Positions 8,554 to 18,224 of a DNA stretch of 64,000 bases are shown piece by piece. Every line of letters starts with the position of its first letter. The first letter of the stretch is position 1. This DNA is from Rubritalea marina DSM 17716 (GTDB taxonomy: Bacteria > Verrucomicrobiota > Verrucomicrobiia > Verrucomicrobiales > Akkermansiaceae): the NCBI RefSeq assembly GCF_000378105.1, contig NZ_KB899255.1, positions 62,001 through 126,000 of the forward strand, read 5' to 3'. A program made the position numbers and the translations under genes. Under the pieces are notes generated by a model. That model had not been told where the DNA came from, searched no databases, and saw only the letters and a program-made list of their open reading frames with translations.

Positions 8554-10575
8554 TCCAGTGAGTTGGTCTTGTGAGACTTCTGCTAGTTCGGTAGCTGAGG
8601 TGCTTTCTTCGGAGTCTTCTTCGAGTGCTTCTGTTTCCTTTTCTTGAGCGAGCTCCGTAGGTTCTGGAGTTTCTTCTAGTGGGTCGACTTCATCCGCAGG
8701 GGTGCTTGGTTCGGCAGGTTGTATGGGGGCAACTGGCTCGGGCTTGTTCAGCGATTCGACAACGATGGCATTGAGCGAGAGGGCGTGCCATTTTTGCTGT
8801 GATTTGTTGCTGCTCTTGATGTGTACAATCAGCTCTTCTGGTTGCCCCGGTGAATGGCTTTTGAGGTCGACGCTGAGGCCGTAGGATTGAGTCGTGGCGG
8901 CGGCGTTGAAGCTTTTTTCAAAGAGTGGTTTTTGCTGGTGTGCTGAGAGGACCTGCAACGTGGTGTCACAGTGCCAGCTGGTGTAGTGGACGGTGAGTTT
9001 GACCTCATTATTCGGTGGGTGGATCGTGACTGGGATTGTCCATGCTAGGCTTGAGTTTTCGCCATGGATGCGTTGCTTTGGCTGGATTTGCCTGCGGGTC
9101 ATGGTGTCGAAGAAGTTGAGATTCCCAGGCGGGTAGTGATCGACGTTGTGGTCGCCTTGGGTCGTGTAGCTGCCGATCCATGGTTGGCCGAGTGATGCGC
9201 TACTGGCGGTGATGCGAGGGGCGCTGTAGACTCGCCAATCGAGGTAATCCGCAGATTCGAGTCTGGTGAAGTCTTGTGGGTGGCCGTTGGAGGTGGCGAC
9301 ATTGTAGTGCACTTCGCTGTTGCTGATGCTAGGTGGGGGGCTGTCGGTTTTGTTGAGTGTTTTGGCGATGCTTGCTGGGGCTGTTTTGCCGAATAGTTCA
9401 GGCTTCTGGGAGTAGAGCAAGTAGGCGCCGCCGGCGAGTAGGCAGAGGATGATGAAGAGCGGGAGCTTCGCTCCGCTGCCTGCGTAGCTTGGTTTTGGGG
9501 TGCTGATGCCGTATTTGTTGAAGGCGCTCAGTGAAGCTTGTTTTTGAAGTTTGTAGGACTTCAGTGAGGCGTTGGGTTTGAGGCCAAGTTTGCTGGACGC
9601 TGAGTTTGATTGATTGAGGCTGAAGCGTTTGCCGAATGTGCCACCACCCGCTTTGAGAGTGACTTGGGCGCTGGGACTTTTGGCTGTTTTGCTTTTGGCT
9701 TGTTTTAGCGAGGGTGCTTCCTCTGCAATCTCATTTGTTATGGCTGAGCCACTGAGGAGTTCGGTGAGTGCTAGTGTGGCCTGCTGGATGCTGCTGGGGC
9801 GTTGCTCTGGAGCGGTGGATGTCATCATGCGCAACCATTCCACTAGGGCTGGATTGAGCTCAGGGCGGTAGTTGCTGATGGCAGGTAGTGCGCCATTGCT
9901 GTGGAGTTGGGTCGAGACCTCAACGCCGTGGAATGGGGACTCGACGCCATAGAGTAAGGAGGCGTATACGAGATGACCAATGCCGTAGCAATCGGTGCGT
10001 GTGTCGATCTTTTGGCCGAGGAAGTGCTCAGGGGCTAGGCTCTGGTAGTCGTAGATCTTGGTTGTGTCGAGTTGGTCTTTGAACAGGAATTTGGCAATCT
10101 TGGTGATGCCGAGGTCTCGAACGATAAAGTGCGGCCCTTCTGGTTTGTCGATGACCCAGACGGAATCGATACTGATCGATCCATGGACCATGCCTGCTTT
10201 GTGTGCTTCGCCGATGCCTCGGAGCACTTGTTGGATCATGACAAAGGCGTCGGACTCGCTGAGTTCTTTTTTATCGAGCCAGTCTGAGAGCTTTTGTGAG
10301 TGGAGAGTCTTTGGGGTGCGGGTGACGAGATACGGGCCCTCTTCATCGACGCCTGCATCGAGAAGGCGAAGTAGGTAAGGATTCTGAATTTTGAGCAGAA
10401 TCTTGCATGTGCTGAGAAATTCGGGCTGCCACTGCGTTTCGAGAAGGTCGCAGTTATCCTGGTAAAATCTACGGATGGCGACCACGCGATCGGTGTCGGT
10501 ATCAATAGCATTGTAGATGCCGCCAGTGGCGCCTTTCGCGATGAGCGACTTTATCTTGTACTTTGGGGGTGTCAT
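8542..10575 (-). CDS. Membrane-anchored kinase-like protein, probable pseudokinase
   Basis: The 677-residue protein has an N-terminal Ser/Thr kinase fold (about residues 5-275), a low-complexity linker, one membrane helix near 372-388, a beta-rich extracytoplasmic domain and a Glu-rich tail. The glycine loop (GATGGIY), LAPEH and DxxTDCYG elements are kept. Catalytic positions are not: the VAIK lysine is Arg (VAIRRF), the HRDLKxxN loop reads HGSISIDS and so lacks the catalytic Asp and Asn, and DFG reads DLG. It is therefore probably a pseudokinase that binds or signals rather than phosphorylates. It is followed, after a 117-base upstream gap, by trpS on the same strand, without an obvious functional link. 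Confidence 0.82.
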   Translation of the reverse strand: MTPPKYKIKSLIAKGATGGIYNAIDTDTDRVVAIRRFYQDNCDLLETQWQPEFLSTCKILLKIQNPYLLRLLDAGVDEEGPYLVTRTPKTLHSQKLSDWLDKKELSESDAFVMIQQVLRGIGEAHKAGMVHGSISIDSVWVIDKPEGPHFIVRDLGITKIAKFLFKDQLDTTKIYDYQSLAPEHFLGQKIDTRTDCYGIGHLVYASLLYGVESPFHGVEVSTQLHSNGALPAISNYRPELNPALVEWLRMMTSTAPEQRPSSIQQATLALTELLSGSAITNEIAEEAPSLKQAKSKTAKSPSAQVTLKAGGGTFGKRFSLNQSNSASSKLGLKPNASLKSYKLQKQASLSAFNKYGISTPKPSYAGSGAKLPLFIILCLLAGGAYLLYSQKPELFGKTAPASIAKTLNKTDSPPPSISNSEVHYNVATSNGHPQDFTRLESADYLDWRVYSAPRITASSASLGQPWIGSYTTQGDHNVDHYPPGNLNFFDTMTRRQIQPKQRIHGENSSLAWTIPVTIHPPNNEVKLTVHYTSWHCDTTLQVLSAHQQKPLFEKSFNAAATTQSYGLSVDLKSHSPGQPEELIVHIKSSNKSQQKWHALSLNAIVVESLNKPEPVAPIQPAEPSTPADEVDPLEETPEPTELAQEKETEALEEDSEESTSATELAEVSQDQLTGSGN

Positions 10576-10692
10576 TGATCAAGGGGGTGGGGTTCAATGT
10601 TGGGTGTCCCGTACCATCGCTGGTAAAGGAATGAGGTGATTTGAAGATGCTAACATGGAGTGGGGGAGAATCCAATGAGTTTCCTCAATAGA

Positions 10693-11658
10693 TTAGCGCA
10701 AGCCTACCGCGTGTCTCACGCGATCGAGTACTTTTGCTGATTCTTCCCGAGCACGATCTGCGCCATGTTTGATGACTTCTTGAATATAATCGAGATTATT
10801 CTCAAGTTCTTCACGCTTAGCGCGTACGGATTCAAATTTATCCCAGTAGGCATCGAAGAGGGTTTGCTTGAAATGACCGTAGCCGAAGCCGCCAGCTTCG
10901 TGTTCTGCGATCATTTGGTTGACGGCTGTTTCATCGGCGAAGAGCTTGTAGAGTGCGATGACATTGGAGCCGTCCGTGGGCTTGGGGTCTTCGACTGGGG
11001 TGGAGTCGGTGACGATGCGCATGATGTTCTTGCGGATCGCTTTTTTGCCGCCGGTGAGTGGGATGGTGTTTTCGTAGCTTTTGCTCATTTTCTGTCCATC
11101 GATGCCAGGCACGACGGCGGTGTCCTCGCGGATCTGAGCGTCGGGGATGACGAGGGTGCCTTCGCCGAACTTGTCGTTGATTTTTTGAGCGAGGTCGCGA
11201 GTGACTTCGAGGTGTTGCTTTTGGTCTTTGCCCACGGGGACGAGATTGGCGTCGTAGAGCAAGATGTCTGCGGCCATGAGTGCCGGATAGGCGAAGAGTG
11301 CGTGGTTGGCAGAGAGGCCTCTCGCTACTTTGTCTTTGTAGGAATGACAGCGCTCGAGCAAGCCCATCGGGCAGACGGTGGAGAGAATCCAAGCGAGTTC
11401 GTTCACTTCAGGGATGTCGCTCTGGCGGAAGATTGTAGCCTTTTCGGGGTCGAGTCCGCAGGCGAGGAAGTCGATGGCGAGGTCCTGGACGTTGCTGCGC
11501 AGGGTGGCGGCATCGCTCATGGAGGTCATGGCGTGGTAGTCGGCAATGAAGTAGAAGGCGTCGCCTTGATCCTGGAGTTGGATTGCTGGCTGCATGGCGC
11601 CGAAGTAGTTGCCAATATGGAGTTTGCCGCTGGGCTGGAGGCCGGTGAGGATGCGCAT
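10693..11658 (-). CDS. trpS: Tryptophanyl-tRNA synthetase
   Basis: TrpS charges tRNA-Trp with tryptophan in the cytoplasm. The 321-residue length is typical of bacterial class Ic TrpS. The first ATP-binding signature appears as LHIGNYFG close to the N-terminus (MRILTGLQPSGK), and the second as GQKMSKSYENT near residue 190. Start at ATG 11658. The entericidin-like gene lies 67 bases upstream on the same strand. Confidence 0.97.
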   Translation of the reverse strand: MRILTGLQPSGKLHIGNYFGAMQPAIQLQDQGDAFYFIADYHAMTSMSDAATLRSNVQDLAIDFLACGLDPEKATIFRQSDIPEVNELAWILSTVCPMGLLERCHSYKDKVARGLSANHALFAYPALMAADILLYDANLVPVGKDQKQHLEVTRDLAQKINDKFGEGTLVIPDAQIREDTAVVPGIDGQKMSKSYENTIPLTGGKKAIRKNIMRIVTDSTPVEDPKPTDGSNVIALYKLFADETAVNQMIAEHEAGGFGYGHFKQTLFDAYWDKFESVRAKREELENNLDYIQEVIKHGADRAREESAKVLDRVRHAVGLR

Positions 11659-11725
11659 GGTCGTAGGGATGTCTCGTTTGGTGGGTGCTGTCGTGTAGCG
11701 ATACTCAGGAATTGCTCAAGAACAA

Positions 11726-11953
11726 TTATTGTTGAGGGATCTGAGTTTGTGGCACTTGGGTGGGAGCCATTTGATTGTTGGCTGGTGCTGGGTTCGGTGT
11801 GGGAGCGTGGTCTTCACCGTACCATGGCTTGCCCTGGGCGCTATTGGCGACCCCGCTACCAAATGTTTTGATGTCGTTGCCCATACCATTGAAGGTGTTG
11901 CAAGAGGCTAGGCTTGCAGAGAGTGCAGTAAGGATGAGAAGTCGCATGTTCAT
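11726..11953 (-). CDS. Small entericidin-like lipoprotein
   Basis: The 75-residue product begins MNMRLLILTALSASLASC, a short lipoprotein signal with lipobox LASC. Mature sequence starts CNTFNGMGNDIKTFG, which resembles the entericidin EcnA/EcnB motif (C-N-T-x-x-G-x-G-x-D-I). Unlike entericidins, which stop soon after, it continues into a Pro/Gln/Asn-rich tail. Entericidins are small cell-envelope lipoproteins with proposed toxin/antidote roles in enterobacteria; a role here cannot be inferred from sequence alone. Confidence 0.75.
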   Translation of the reverse strand: MNMRLLILTALSASLASCNTFNGMGNDIKTFGSGVANSAQGKPWYGEDHAPTPNPAPANNQMAPTQVPQTQIPQQ

Positions 11954-12116
11954 GGGCGGGATGATGAGGCCGATTACCTATAGAATCAAGGATTTCTAGA
12001 AGCGTTGACGCATGAGAGAGTGGCGTTGCGCGCACGCAAATTCATCCGTGATTGGCATTTTATTGTTCTGGGTGGTTGTGCCGCGCGGTGATTCTCGTTA
12101 GTAGGTAGGATAGTTT

Positions 12117-12752
12117 ATGGATGGACCGATCGAGCAAGCAAAAGCACAGTCAGGGATAGCCGGCGTGAGTCGGTATTCTGGCGGTAGCGATTTGGAGAAG
12201 CTCGGTGAGGAGGATCGCGTGCGCCGCTATACCGAGTACTACCTTGAGACTCGGCCAGCCTTGAAAGCTTATTTGCACGCGTATTTGGGGGCAAATGATG
12301 CGGCCATCGAAGATTGTATTCAAGAGACGGGTATTGTGGTCTGGAACAAGTGGGACGAAGCTTGGGATCTCGATGGCTTTCAAAAGTTTTCTTATGTGAC
12401 GGCGCGCTTCAAGGCGTTGAGTTGGTTGAAAAAGCATAAGCCGGCGAAGCACATGACCTTGTCGCCCAGCGTGATGGATGGGCTGGCGGAGCGCTCCTCC
12501 GAGATGGGGAGAGATGATCGATTGGAGAGTTTGAAGTATTGCATGGAGAATTTGAGCCCGGAACACCGTCAGGTGCTCGAGGCGCGCTATGAAAAGGAGA
12601 GCAGCAAGGCGCTAAGCCAGCTAGCGGCGAAGATGGGGCGTTCGGTGGATGCCGTGTACAAGCAACTCGAACGCCTGCGCACGATCCTCAAAGATTGTGT
12701 GGACAAGCGCTCGCGTGAGCAGCAGAACTTGGAAGGAGGAGTGCATGAGTGA
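12117..12752 (+). CDS. ECF-type RNA polymerase sigma factor
   Basis: The 211-residue protein has region 2 (about 40-110: YYLETRPALKAYLHAYLG, then IQETGIVVWNKW and FSYVTARFKALSWLKKHK) and region 4 (about 140-200: LSPEHRQVLEARYE, then AAKMGRSVDAVYKQLERLR as helix-turn-helix). It fits the sigma-70 family common in Planctomycetes and Verrucomicrobia. AGGTAGGAT lies upstream of ATG 12117. The downstream gene overlaps its stop by 8 bases, the usual coupling of sigma and regulator. Confidence 0.92.
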   Translation: MDGPIEQAKAQSGIAGVSRYSGGSDLEKLGEEDRVRRYTEYYLETRPALKAYLHAYLGANDAAIEDCIQETGIVVWNKWDEAWDLDGFQKFSYVTARFKALSWLKKHKPAKHMTLSPSVMDGLAERSSEMGRDDRLESLKYCMENLSPEHRQVLEARYEKESSKALSQLAAKMGRSVDAVYKQLERLRTILKDCVDKRSREQQNLEGGVHE

Positions 12753-13812
12753 TGATTTAGAAATCCAAGGGCCGGATGAGTCGCAGGTGACTGTGGAGTT
12801 GCGCGAGCTGGTTGATAAGTTTATCGACGGCCGCCTGAGCGAGCAGGAAAACCAATGCCTAGAGAAGCTTTTAGCGGAGGATGATGCGGCTATGGATTAC
12901 TGCGCGCAGCGGATGCGCTTCCACGCCGAGATGGAGGAATGGATGTCGCCGGTGCGGGTCGAACTCACGCAGAAGCGCCACCTTGTGGTGGAGACCAAGA
13001 AGGGCTTGGCCACCGTATCCAAGGCGGTGAGTAATGTGGTGAAGGTGGAGAATACCAAGCACGGTAAAAGCATGGAGTTGCCACCGGGCTTGAAGTCGCC
13101 ACAGCAGGTCATGCTCTATGCTCTTGGGCTCGGTGGTTTGGTCTTGGGGCTTGTGCTGGCGGCGATCTTTTTGCCAGGGGCCGGAGGCTCTGAAGAACCG
13201 CCGCGTTTGGCGTTCCGCAATGCTTCTTTCGAGGAGCTTAAGATCAAGGAAAATAGCCCTCCATTTATCTACACGATTCTCGATTGGCAGGATTACTTTC
13301 AATCAAGCGAGGTGCGAGTTTGCGATGTGAAGCGGGCCAGTGAAGGAGCTAAGCAAGCGCGCCACGGTGAATACGCGGCGCTGATGGCGGGAGGCTTCTT
13401 GACCCAACGCTTAGCTTATACTGATGGTTCCCCCTTCATGGCGCGTCCGGGGTTACGCCTCAACGTGTCTGGCTGGGCGATGCTGGAGTCTGCTGGGGAA
13501 AGCACAGAGTTTTCTGTAGCTTCACGCGTGGTGGTCAGTGCCTATCCGTCGATGGTCCAGGTCCAGCCAGACGTGAAGCGAGTGCGAGTGACCGATGCCA
13601 CATGGCAGCCATTTGAGGTAGTGCTCACGTTGCCGAAAGAGCACTTGATGATGGCGCCCACGATTTTCCAGGCATCAGCAGCCGAAAAGCAACCATCGAT
13701 TGTCGATGAAGTAGATATCACTGGCCTTCAACTAGCGATCTCGATCGACAACAAATCTATGGTGCCCCTGTTCCTCGATGATTTGAAAATCGAGGTTTTA
13801 ACCGACGAGTGA
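12745..13812 (+). CDS. Probable membrane-bound anti-sigma factor (FecR-like position)
   Basis: The chosen start ATG 12745 follows GGAAGGAGGA at ideal spacing and overlaps the sigma gene stop. This gives 355 residues. A short helical N-terminal region (VELRELVDKFIDGRLSEQE, typical of the zinc-less anti-sigma N-terminal domain in this phylum) is followed by one membrane helix near residues 130-150. A beta-rich extracytoplasmic domain with carbohydrate-binding-like character completes it. Inference: it holds the adjacent ECF sigma factor at the membrane. The next gene, a giant secreted protein, is a likely regulatory target. Confidence 0.75.
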   Translation: MSDDLEIQGPDESQVTVELRELVDKFIDGRLSEQENQCLEKLLAEDDAAMDYCAQRMRFHAEMEEWMSPVRVELTQKRHLVVETKKGLATVSKAVSNVVKVENTKHGKSMELPPGLKSPQQVMLYALGLGGLVLGLVLAAIFLPGAGGSEEPPRLAFRNASFEELKIKENSPPFIYTILDWQDYFQSSEVRVCDVKRASEGAKQARHGEYAALMAGGFLTQRLAYTDGSPFMARPGLRLNVSGWAMLESAGESTEFSVASRVVVSAYPSMVQVQPDVKRVRVTDATWQPFEVVLTLPKEHLMMAPTIFQASAAEKQPSIVDEVDITGLQLAISIDNKSMVPLFLDDLKIEVLTDE

Positions 13813-13918
13813 TTGTTGCCATTGACTAAAAATAATCATTTTGTGTCAGCAATCTGCGACTGTGGAAATAACTTAGTGAACAACGAAATGGTGGGGCATG
13901 GTCTCGCCGCTGGACACT

Positions 13919-16900
13919 ATGAAGAAAAACCTTATTCAACAATGGATGCAACGCTCTGGCGTGGCACTGGCTGTGGCCATAGCCGTTTGCACGAGCACGG
14001 CTCAGGCGGAGACCAAGAAGATTTTGTTCCTAGCGGGCAAAAAGAGCCACGCCAATGGTGAGCACGAATTTGAGGCTGGATGTAAGATTCTTGCGAATGC
14101 CTTAAACGAAAGCGGGCTGGATGTGGAGGCCAAGGTTTTCCACCCAGGGTTCCCGAAGGATGAGTCGATTTTTGAGGGCGTGGATGCGTGCATCGTCTAT
14201 GCCGATAAGGCTGGCCGCTTTGATGACGGCTACGCGGTGCTGGATAAGTACGTGAAGGGTGGGATGGGCATCATGTTCATGCACTATGGGGTGCACCCAA
14301 AGAAGGATGTGGGGGAGAAATACTTTTTACCGTGGATCGGTGGTTACATGGATGATGAAGAATCCGTGAATCCGAAATGGATTGCCGACCTCACACCCAA
14401 CAAGAAGCATCCGGTCTCGAATGGACTGCCAGCAACATTCACAGTCTACGACGAATTTTACTACAACATGATCTTTGCGGATGGCAAACATGGTGATTGC
14501 TGTGGGGCTGCTGTGACCGGCATCCCAGAGCCAAAGCGCATGATTCGCTACATCAACATGTGGAATGAAAATGGTGAAAAGGGCTTTGGTAAACCACAGA
14601 AATTGATGTGGTACAAAGACACGCCGCTCGCTGACGGTGGGCGTGGGATCGGTTTTGTAGGTGGCCACTACCACCGCAACTGGGCAATCGATGAGTTCCG
14701 TAAAATGGTGTTGAACGCGATTCTGTGGACCGCGCGTGGCGAAGTGCCACGTGCTGGCGTGCCATCGAAGCCTGTGACATTGGCGCAGCTGAACGAAGGC
14801 TTGAAGTCTCCGATCGAGCTGCCCAGTGCGGCGCTCCTCCAGCAAAAGCCAATGGCCCTCCCAGACCTGAAGGAACGTGCCCGCCAAAAAGCGAAAAAAG
14901 ACGCTGAGCGAGCAGCAACACACAAGGGGAGCCAGAAGAAGAGCGCGACAGCCGGCAAGGTTCTAGCGAAGTCTGGGGTGGTGAAGGGCACCGATAAAGT
15001 GCGCCACGTGGAAGTCTCTGCGGAGGTGAAGGGTAAGAAAAGCATCACACTCACCGCGGATAGCGTTGATCGTAACGCGTATGACTGGGTGAGCTGGGTG
15101 GCGATGAAGTTTGTGGCTGCTGACGGCAAGGCGATTGAAGTCAGTAAGAAAGATGTTTTAAGCTCAAAGGTCGGCTGGGGAACCCTAGGTTTTGATAAAA
15201 ATGTGGGCGGTAAGCCCATCTCGCTCAGCGGGAAGAAGTTTGAGAAGGGATTCGGCGCGCATGCTGATGCCTCGATCGAGCTCAAGGTACCAGCCAACGC
15301 GGTGAAATTCATTGCCATCGCAGGTCTTGATGACGGTGGGGCGATTCGTGGCGGGAAGCCCACCCCAGCTTCGGCGCAGTTCTATATCTACGATGGTGCA
15401 CCGAAGATGGTGGCTAAAAAGCCAGCTCAGAAGAAGCAAGGAGGGAAGGCGATTGTGGATCAGCCCGACCTCGTGCCAACTGAGTCATTTGCGACTCCTG
15501 AAGATGATAAGCTAGAAGTGACCGTGTGGGCGACCACCCCGCAGCTCTACAACCCGACGAACATGGATGTTGACCACAAAGGCCGCATCTGGGTGACCGA
15601 GGGAGTGAATTACCGCCGCGAAGGTGGTCGCCGCCCTGAAGGTGATCGGATTGTCGTCCTAGAAGATACCACTGGTGACGGAAAAGCGGATAAGTCGCAC
15701 ACCTTCCTACAAGATCCAGACCTAGCATGCCCGCTTGGGATTGCCGTATTTGATAACAAGGTGGTGGTGTCGCAGCCGCCGAACTTGTTGGTCTTCACTG
15801 ATGTGAACCGAGATCTCAAGTTTGACCCAGCAGTGGATAAGCGCGAGGTGCTTTTGACTGGCTTCAATGCGCGCCAGCACGACCATTCATTACACTCCTT
15901 GACCGCGGGGCCAGACGGCAAATGGTACTTCAATAATGGCAACTGCGGAGCGGTATTCAAAGACAAGTCTGGCAAGGAATTCACACTCAATGGTTCCTAC
16001 AAAGGAGGTGGCGGCGAATGGTATGTCGACAACAACCAAAAGGGCAAAGTATCTGATGATGGCTATGTCTGGACCGCAGGTGCTACGATTCGTATGAATC
16101 CAGATGGTAGTCATGCTGAGATTGTTGGGCACGGTTACCGCAATTCCTATGAACAGTCTGTGAACTCGCTCGGCGAGATATTCCAGAATGACAACGACGA
16201 TTACGGTAGTTGTCGCAACTCCTATGTCCTCGAGTATGGCAGTGCTGGGTTTTTCACCCGTGACGGCAGTCTCAGCTGGCGTGCGGTTCAACGTCCAGGT
16301 CAAGACACGGGTCAGGCACACTGGCGTCAGGCAGACCCTGGCACCTTTGAGGCTGGTGATATCTATGGTCTGGGTTCACCTACGGGCAACGTGTTCTACG
16401 AAAATGGAGCTCTTGGCGCGCATTGGGTAGGCGCCTACTTTACAAGCGAAGCTGCGCGCAATACCATCTTTGGCTACAAGCCTAAGGTGCTGGGTGCGAC
16501 TTACGAAATGAAGCGCTTCGATTTCCTCACCACCAACCTTAAGAAAGAATTTATTGGTGGTGATTCCATGAAGAAAATCAAGCGCCAGAGCGAAGCCAAT
16601 GATAAGGGAATCCTGTTCCGTCCCTCTGATGTGGCTGTGGGTACCGATGGTGCGGTCTATGTGGCCGATTGGTTTGACGGTCGTGTGGGTGGTCATGCTA
16701 CCATTGATGACACCTGTTCTGGTACGATTTACCGTATTGCGCCCAAGGGATTCAAGGCTGGGGCCCCAGCGCTAGATCTCGAGACGGTGTCCGGCCAGAT
16801 TGCGGCACTCAAGTCCCCGGCGGTGAATGTTCGCCACCTTGGTTTTACCGGCCTCAAGGCTGCTGGCGCGGCGTCGCTCAAGCCAGTGCTGGAAGTCCTC

Positions 16901-18070
16901 AAGGACTCGAACGAGTTTGTCGCCGCACGTGCTATTTGGTTGCTTCCTTATCTAGGTGAAGAAGGCGTGCAGGCTTGTGAGGCTCTGTTGAAAGATGAGA
17001 ACCCTAATTTCAGGATGGTGGCTTACCGTGCGCTTCGTCGCTCCGGGGCGGACATGGTTACCTTGGCTAAAGAACTGGCGAAGGATCCCAGCGCTGCAGT
17101 GCGCCGCGATGTGGCACTCTCGCTTCGCCATCTCGATGCTGAACAGGCATTGCCTGTCGTGGTCCAGCTCGTGCACGGCTATGACGCTAAGGATAAAAAT
17201 TACCTCGAGGCGATTGGCTTAGGAGCTGCGAATAAAGAAAATGCTATTTGGCTAGGATTGAAGAAGTCGCTGGGGATGGATGATCCTCTCCAGTGGTCTG
17301 AGTCCTTTGTGAAAGTGACCTGGAGGTTGTGGCCGAGTGCTGCGGTCAAGGACTTGAAGGCGCGTGCAATGCATCAAGGATTGAGCCAGGAGGAGCGTGA
17401 GTTTGCCGTCGAGTCATTGGCATTCATCAACGATCAATCCGCAGCTGATGCTTTGTTGGCCGTCGCCCAGCAGTCGCAAGCGTTGAAGAAATCCAGCGTC
17501 TACTGGTTGCGCAAGAATGGGGCTGGAGCCTGGGCAAAGTTCGACGTCATGGGGATGCTTCGGGAAAGTGGCGTCTATGATCCATCGAAATTTGTGGTGA
17601 ACTCGATCACTGTCCCAGAGCCGCCAAAGGAACCTAAGTTTCCAAGTGTGGCTGAAGTGATGAAGCTGGAGGGTGATGCCAAGCGTGGGGCTGTAGCGAT
17701 CCAGCGATGTGTCATGTGTCATCAGGTCAATGGTGCTGGCCCCAATTACGGGCCTCAGCTGAAAGCGTGGGGGAGCACCCAGTCGCGCGAAGCGATCGTT
17801 AAAAGTATCGTGGAGCCATCCGCAGACATTGCACATGGCTTCAAAGGCAAAGAAATTATTCTGAAGGATAGCAAAGTGGTGCACGGGCTCGTCACCGCGG
17901 GAGATCCTATCTCGGTGATGTCGACTGGCGGTGTGAAGCAGGAGGTTCCGAAAGAACGTATCAAGTCAGAGAGGTGGATGAATCGCTCGCTCATGCTCTC
18001 CGCTGAGCAGCTCGGACTCAGCCCACAGGATGTTGCAGACATTGCGAGCTTCATGCAGCAATGGAAGTAG
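13919..18070 (+). CDS. Giant secreted ThuA-NPCBM-dehydrogenase-HEAT-cytochrome fusion
   Basis: ATG 13919 gives 1383 residues with a clean signal peptide (MKKNLIQQWMQRSGVALAVA, cleavage after AQA); an in-frame ATG at 13898 would add seven residues. Domain order: ThuA-like glutamine-amidotransferase fold (about 30-280); a Lys/Ala-rich linker; NPCBM-type carbohydrate-binding module (about 360-495, ending EKGFGAHADASIELKVPA); PVC-type membrane-bound dehydrogenase beta-propeller (about 520-950); HEAT-like repeats (about 965-1230); and a C-terminal haem domain with CVMCH. Such proteins are typical of Planctomycetes and Verrucomicrobia and are thought to oxidise sugars in the periplasm. Placement 106 bases after the anti-sigma gene suggests control by that sigma system. 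Substrate unknown. Confidence 0.9.
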   Translation: MKKNLIQQWMQRSGVALAVAIAVCTSTAQAETKKILFLAGKKSHANGEHEFEAGCKILANALNESGLDVEAKVFHPGFPKDESIFEGVDACIVYADKAGRFDDGYAVLDKYVKGGMGIMFMHYGVHPKKDVGEKYFLPWIGGYMDDEESVNPKWIADLTPNKKHPVSNGLPATFTVYDEFYYNMIFADGKHGDCCGAAVTGIPEPKRMIRYINMWNENGEKGFGKPQKLMWYKDTPLADGGRGIGFVGGHYHRNWAIDEFRKMVLNAILWTARGEVPRAGVPSKPVTLAQLNEGLKSPIELPSAALLQQKPMALPDLKERARQKAKKDAERAATHKGSQKKSATAGKVLAKSGVVKGTDKVRHVEVSAEVKGKKSITLTADSVDRNAYDWVSWVAMKFVAADGKAIEVSKKDVLSSKVGWGTLGFDKNVGGKPISLSGKKFEKGFGAHADASIELKVPANAVKFIAIAGLDDGGAIRGGKPTPASAQFYIYDGAPKMVAKKPAQKKQGGKAIVDQPDLVPTESFATPEDDKLEVTVWATTPQLYNPTNMDVDHKGRIWVTEGVNYRREGGRRPEGDRIVVLEDTTGDGKADKSHTFLQDPDLACPLGIAVFDNKVVVSQPPNLLVFTDVNRDLKFDPAVDKREVLLTGFNARQHDHSLHSLTAGPDGKWYFNNGNCGAVFKDKSGKEFTLNGSYKGGGGEWYVDNNQKGKVSDDGYVWTAGATIRMNPDGSHAEIVGHGYRNSYEQSVNSLGEIFQNDNDDYGSCRNSYVLEYGSAGFFTRDGSLSWRAVQRPGQDTGQAHWRQADPGTFEAGDIYGLGSPTGNVFYENGALGAHWVGAYFTSEAARNTIFGYKPKVLGATYEMKRFDFLTTNLKKEFIGGDSMKKIKRQSEANDKGILFRPSDVAVGTDGAVYVADWFDGRVGGHATIDDTCSGTIYRIAPKGFKAGAPALDLETVSGQIAALKSPAVNVRHLGFTGLKAAGAASLKPVLEVLKDSNEFVAARAIWLLPYLGEEGVQACEALLKDENPNFRMVAYRALRRSGADMVTLAKELAKDPSAAVRRDVALSLRHLDAEQALPVVVQLVHGYDAKDKNYLEAIGLGAANKENAIWLGLKKSLGMDDPLQWSESFVKVTWRLWPSAAVKDLKARAMHQGLSQEEREFAVESLAFINDQSAADALLAVAQQSQALKKSSVYWLRKNGAGAWAKFDVMGMLRESGVYDPSKFVVNSITVPEPPKEPKFPSVAEVMKLEGDAKRGAVAIQRCVMCHQVNGAGPNYGPQLKAWGSTQSREAIVKSIVEPSADIAHGFKGKEIILKDSKVVHGLVTAGDPISVMSTGGVKQEVPKERIKSERWMNRSLMLSAEQLGLSPQDVADIASFMQQWK

Positions 18071-18158
18071 GCTTTGCATTCTCTTGAGTGCCGAGAGTGA
18101 TTGTTTCGAATACCTTGTAGATATGCGATGCGCCTCTGGGGACGCGTTTTGGCCAACA

Positions 18159-18193
18159 AAAAAGCGAGCACCTGATAAGATGCTCGCTTTGAT
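18159..18193 (-). terminator. Intrinsic terminator of accBC
   Basis: A perfect 10-bp stem (aaagcgagca/tgctcgcttt) with a ten-base loop lies between the convergent giant fusion gene and accC. The minus strand reads TGCTCGC followed by six Ts, so it ends accBC; the plus side has a shorter T run and may also be served. Confidence 0.8.
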
Positions 18194-18224
18194 TTAGATT
18201 GGTGAGGAAGCTAGGTTGTTACGC

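Noticed and set aside
10765-11871. A 368-codon plus-strand frame opposite trpS.
   Set aside because: It is antisense to a clear tryptophanyl-tRNA synthetase; the composition (Val/Phe/Glu/Asp-rich without motifs) is that of a complementary-frame shadow.
12649-12744. A longer N-terminus for the anti-sigma gene.
   Set aside because: It would lie inside the sigma gene in another frame; GGAAGGAGGA marks ATG 12745 as the start.
14327-15990. Several minus-strand frames of 120-230 codons inside the giant ThuA fusion gene.
   Set aside because: They lie wholly within a recognisable coding sequence and show no domain or motif.
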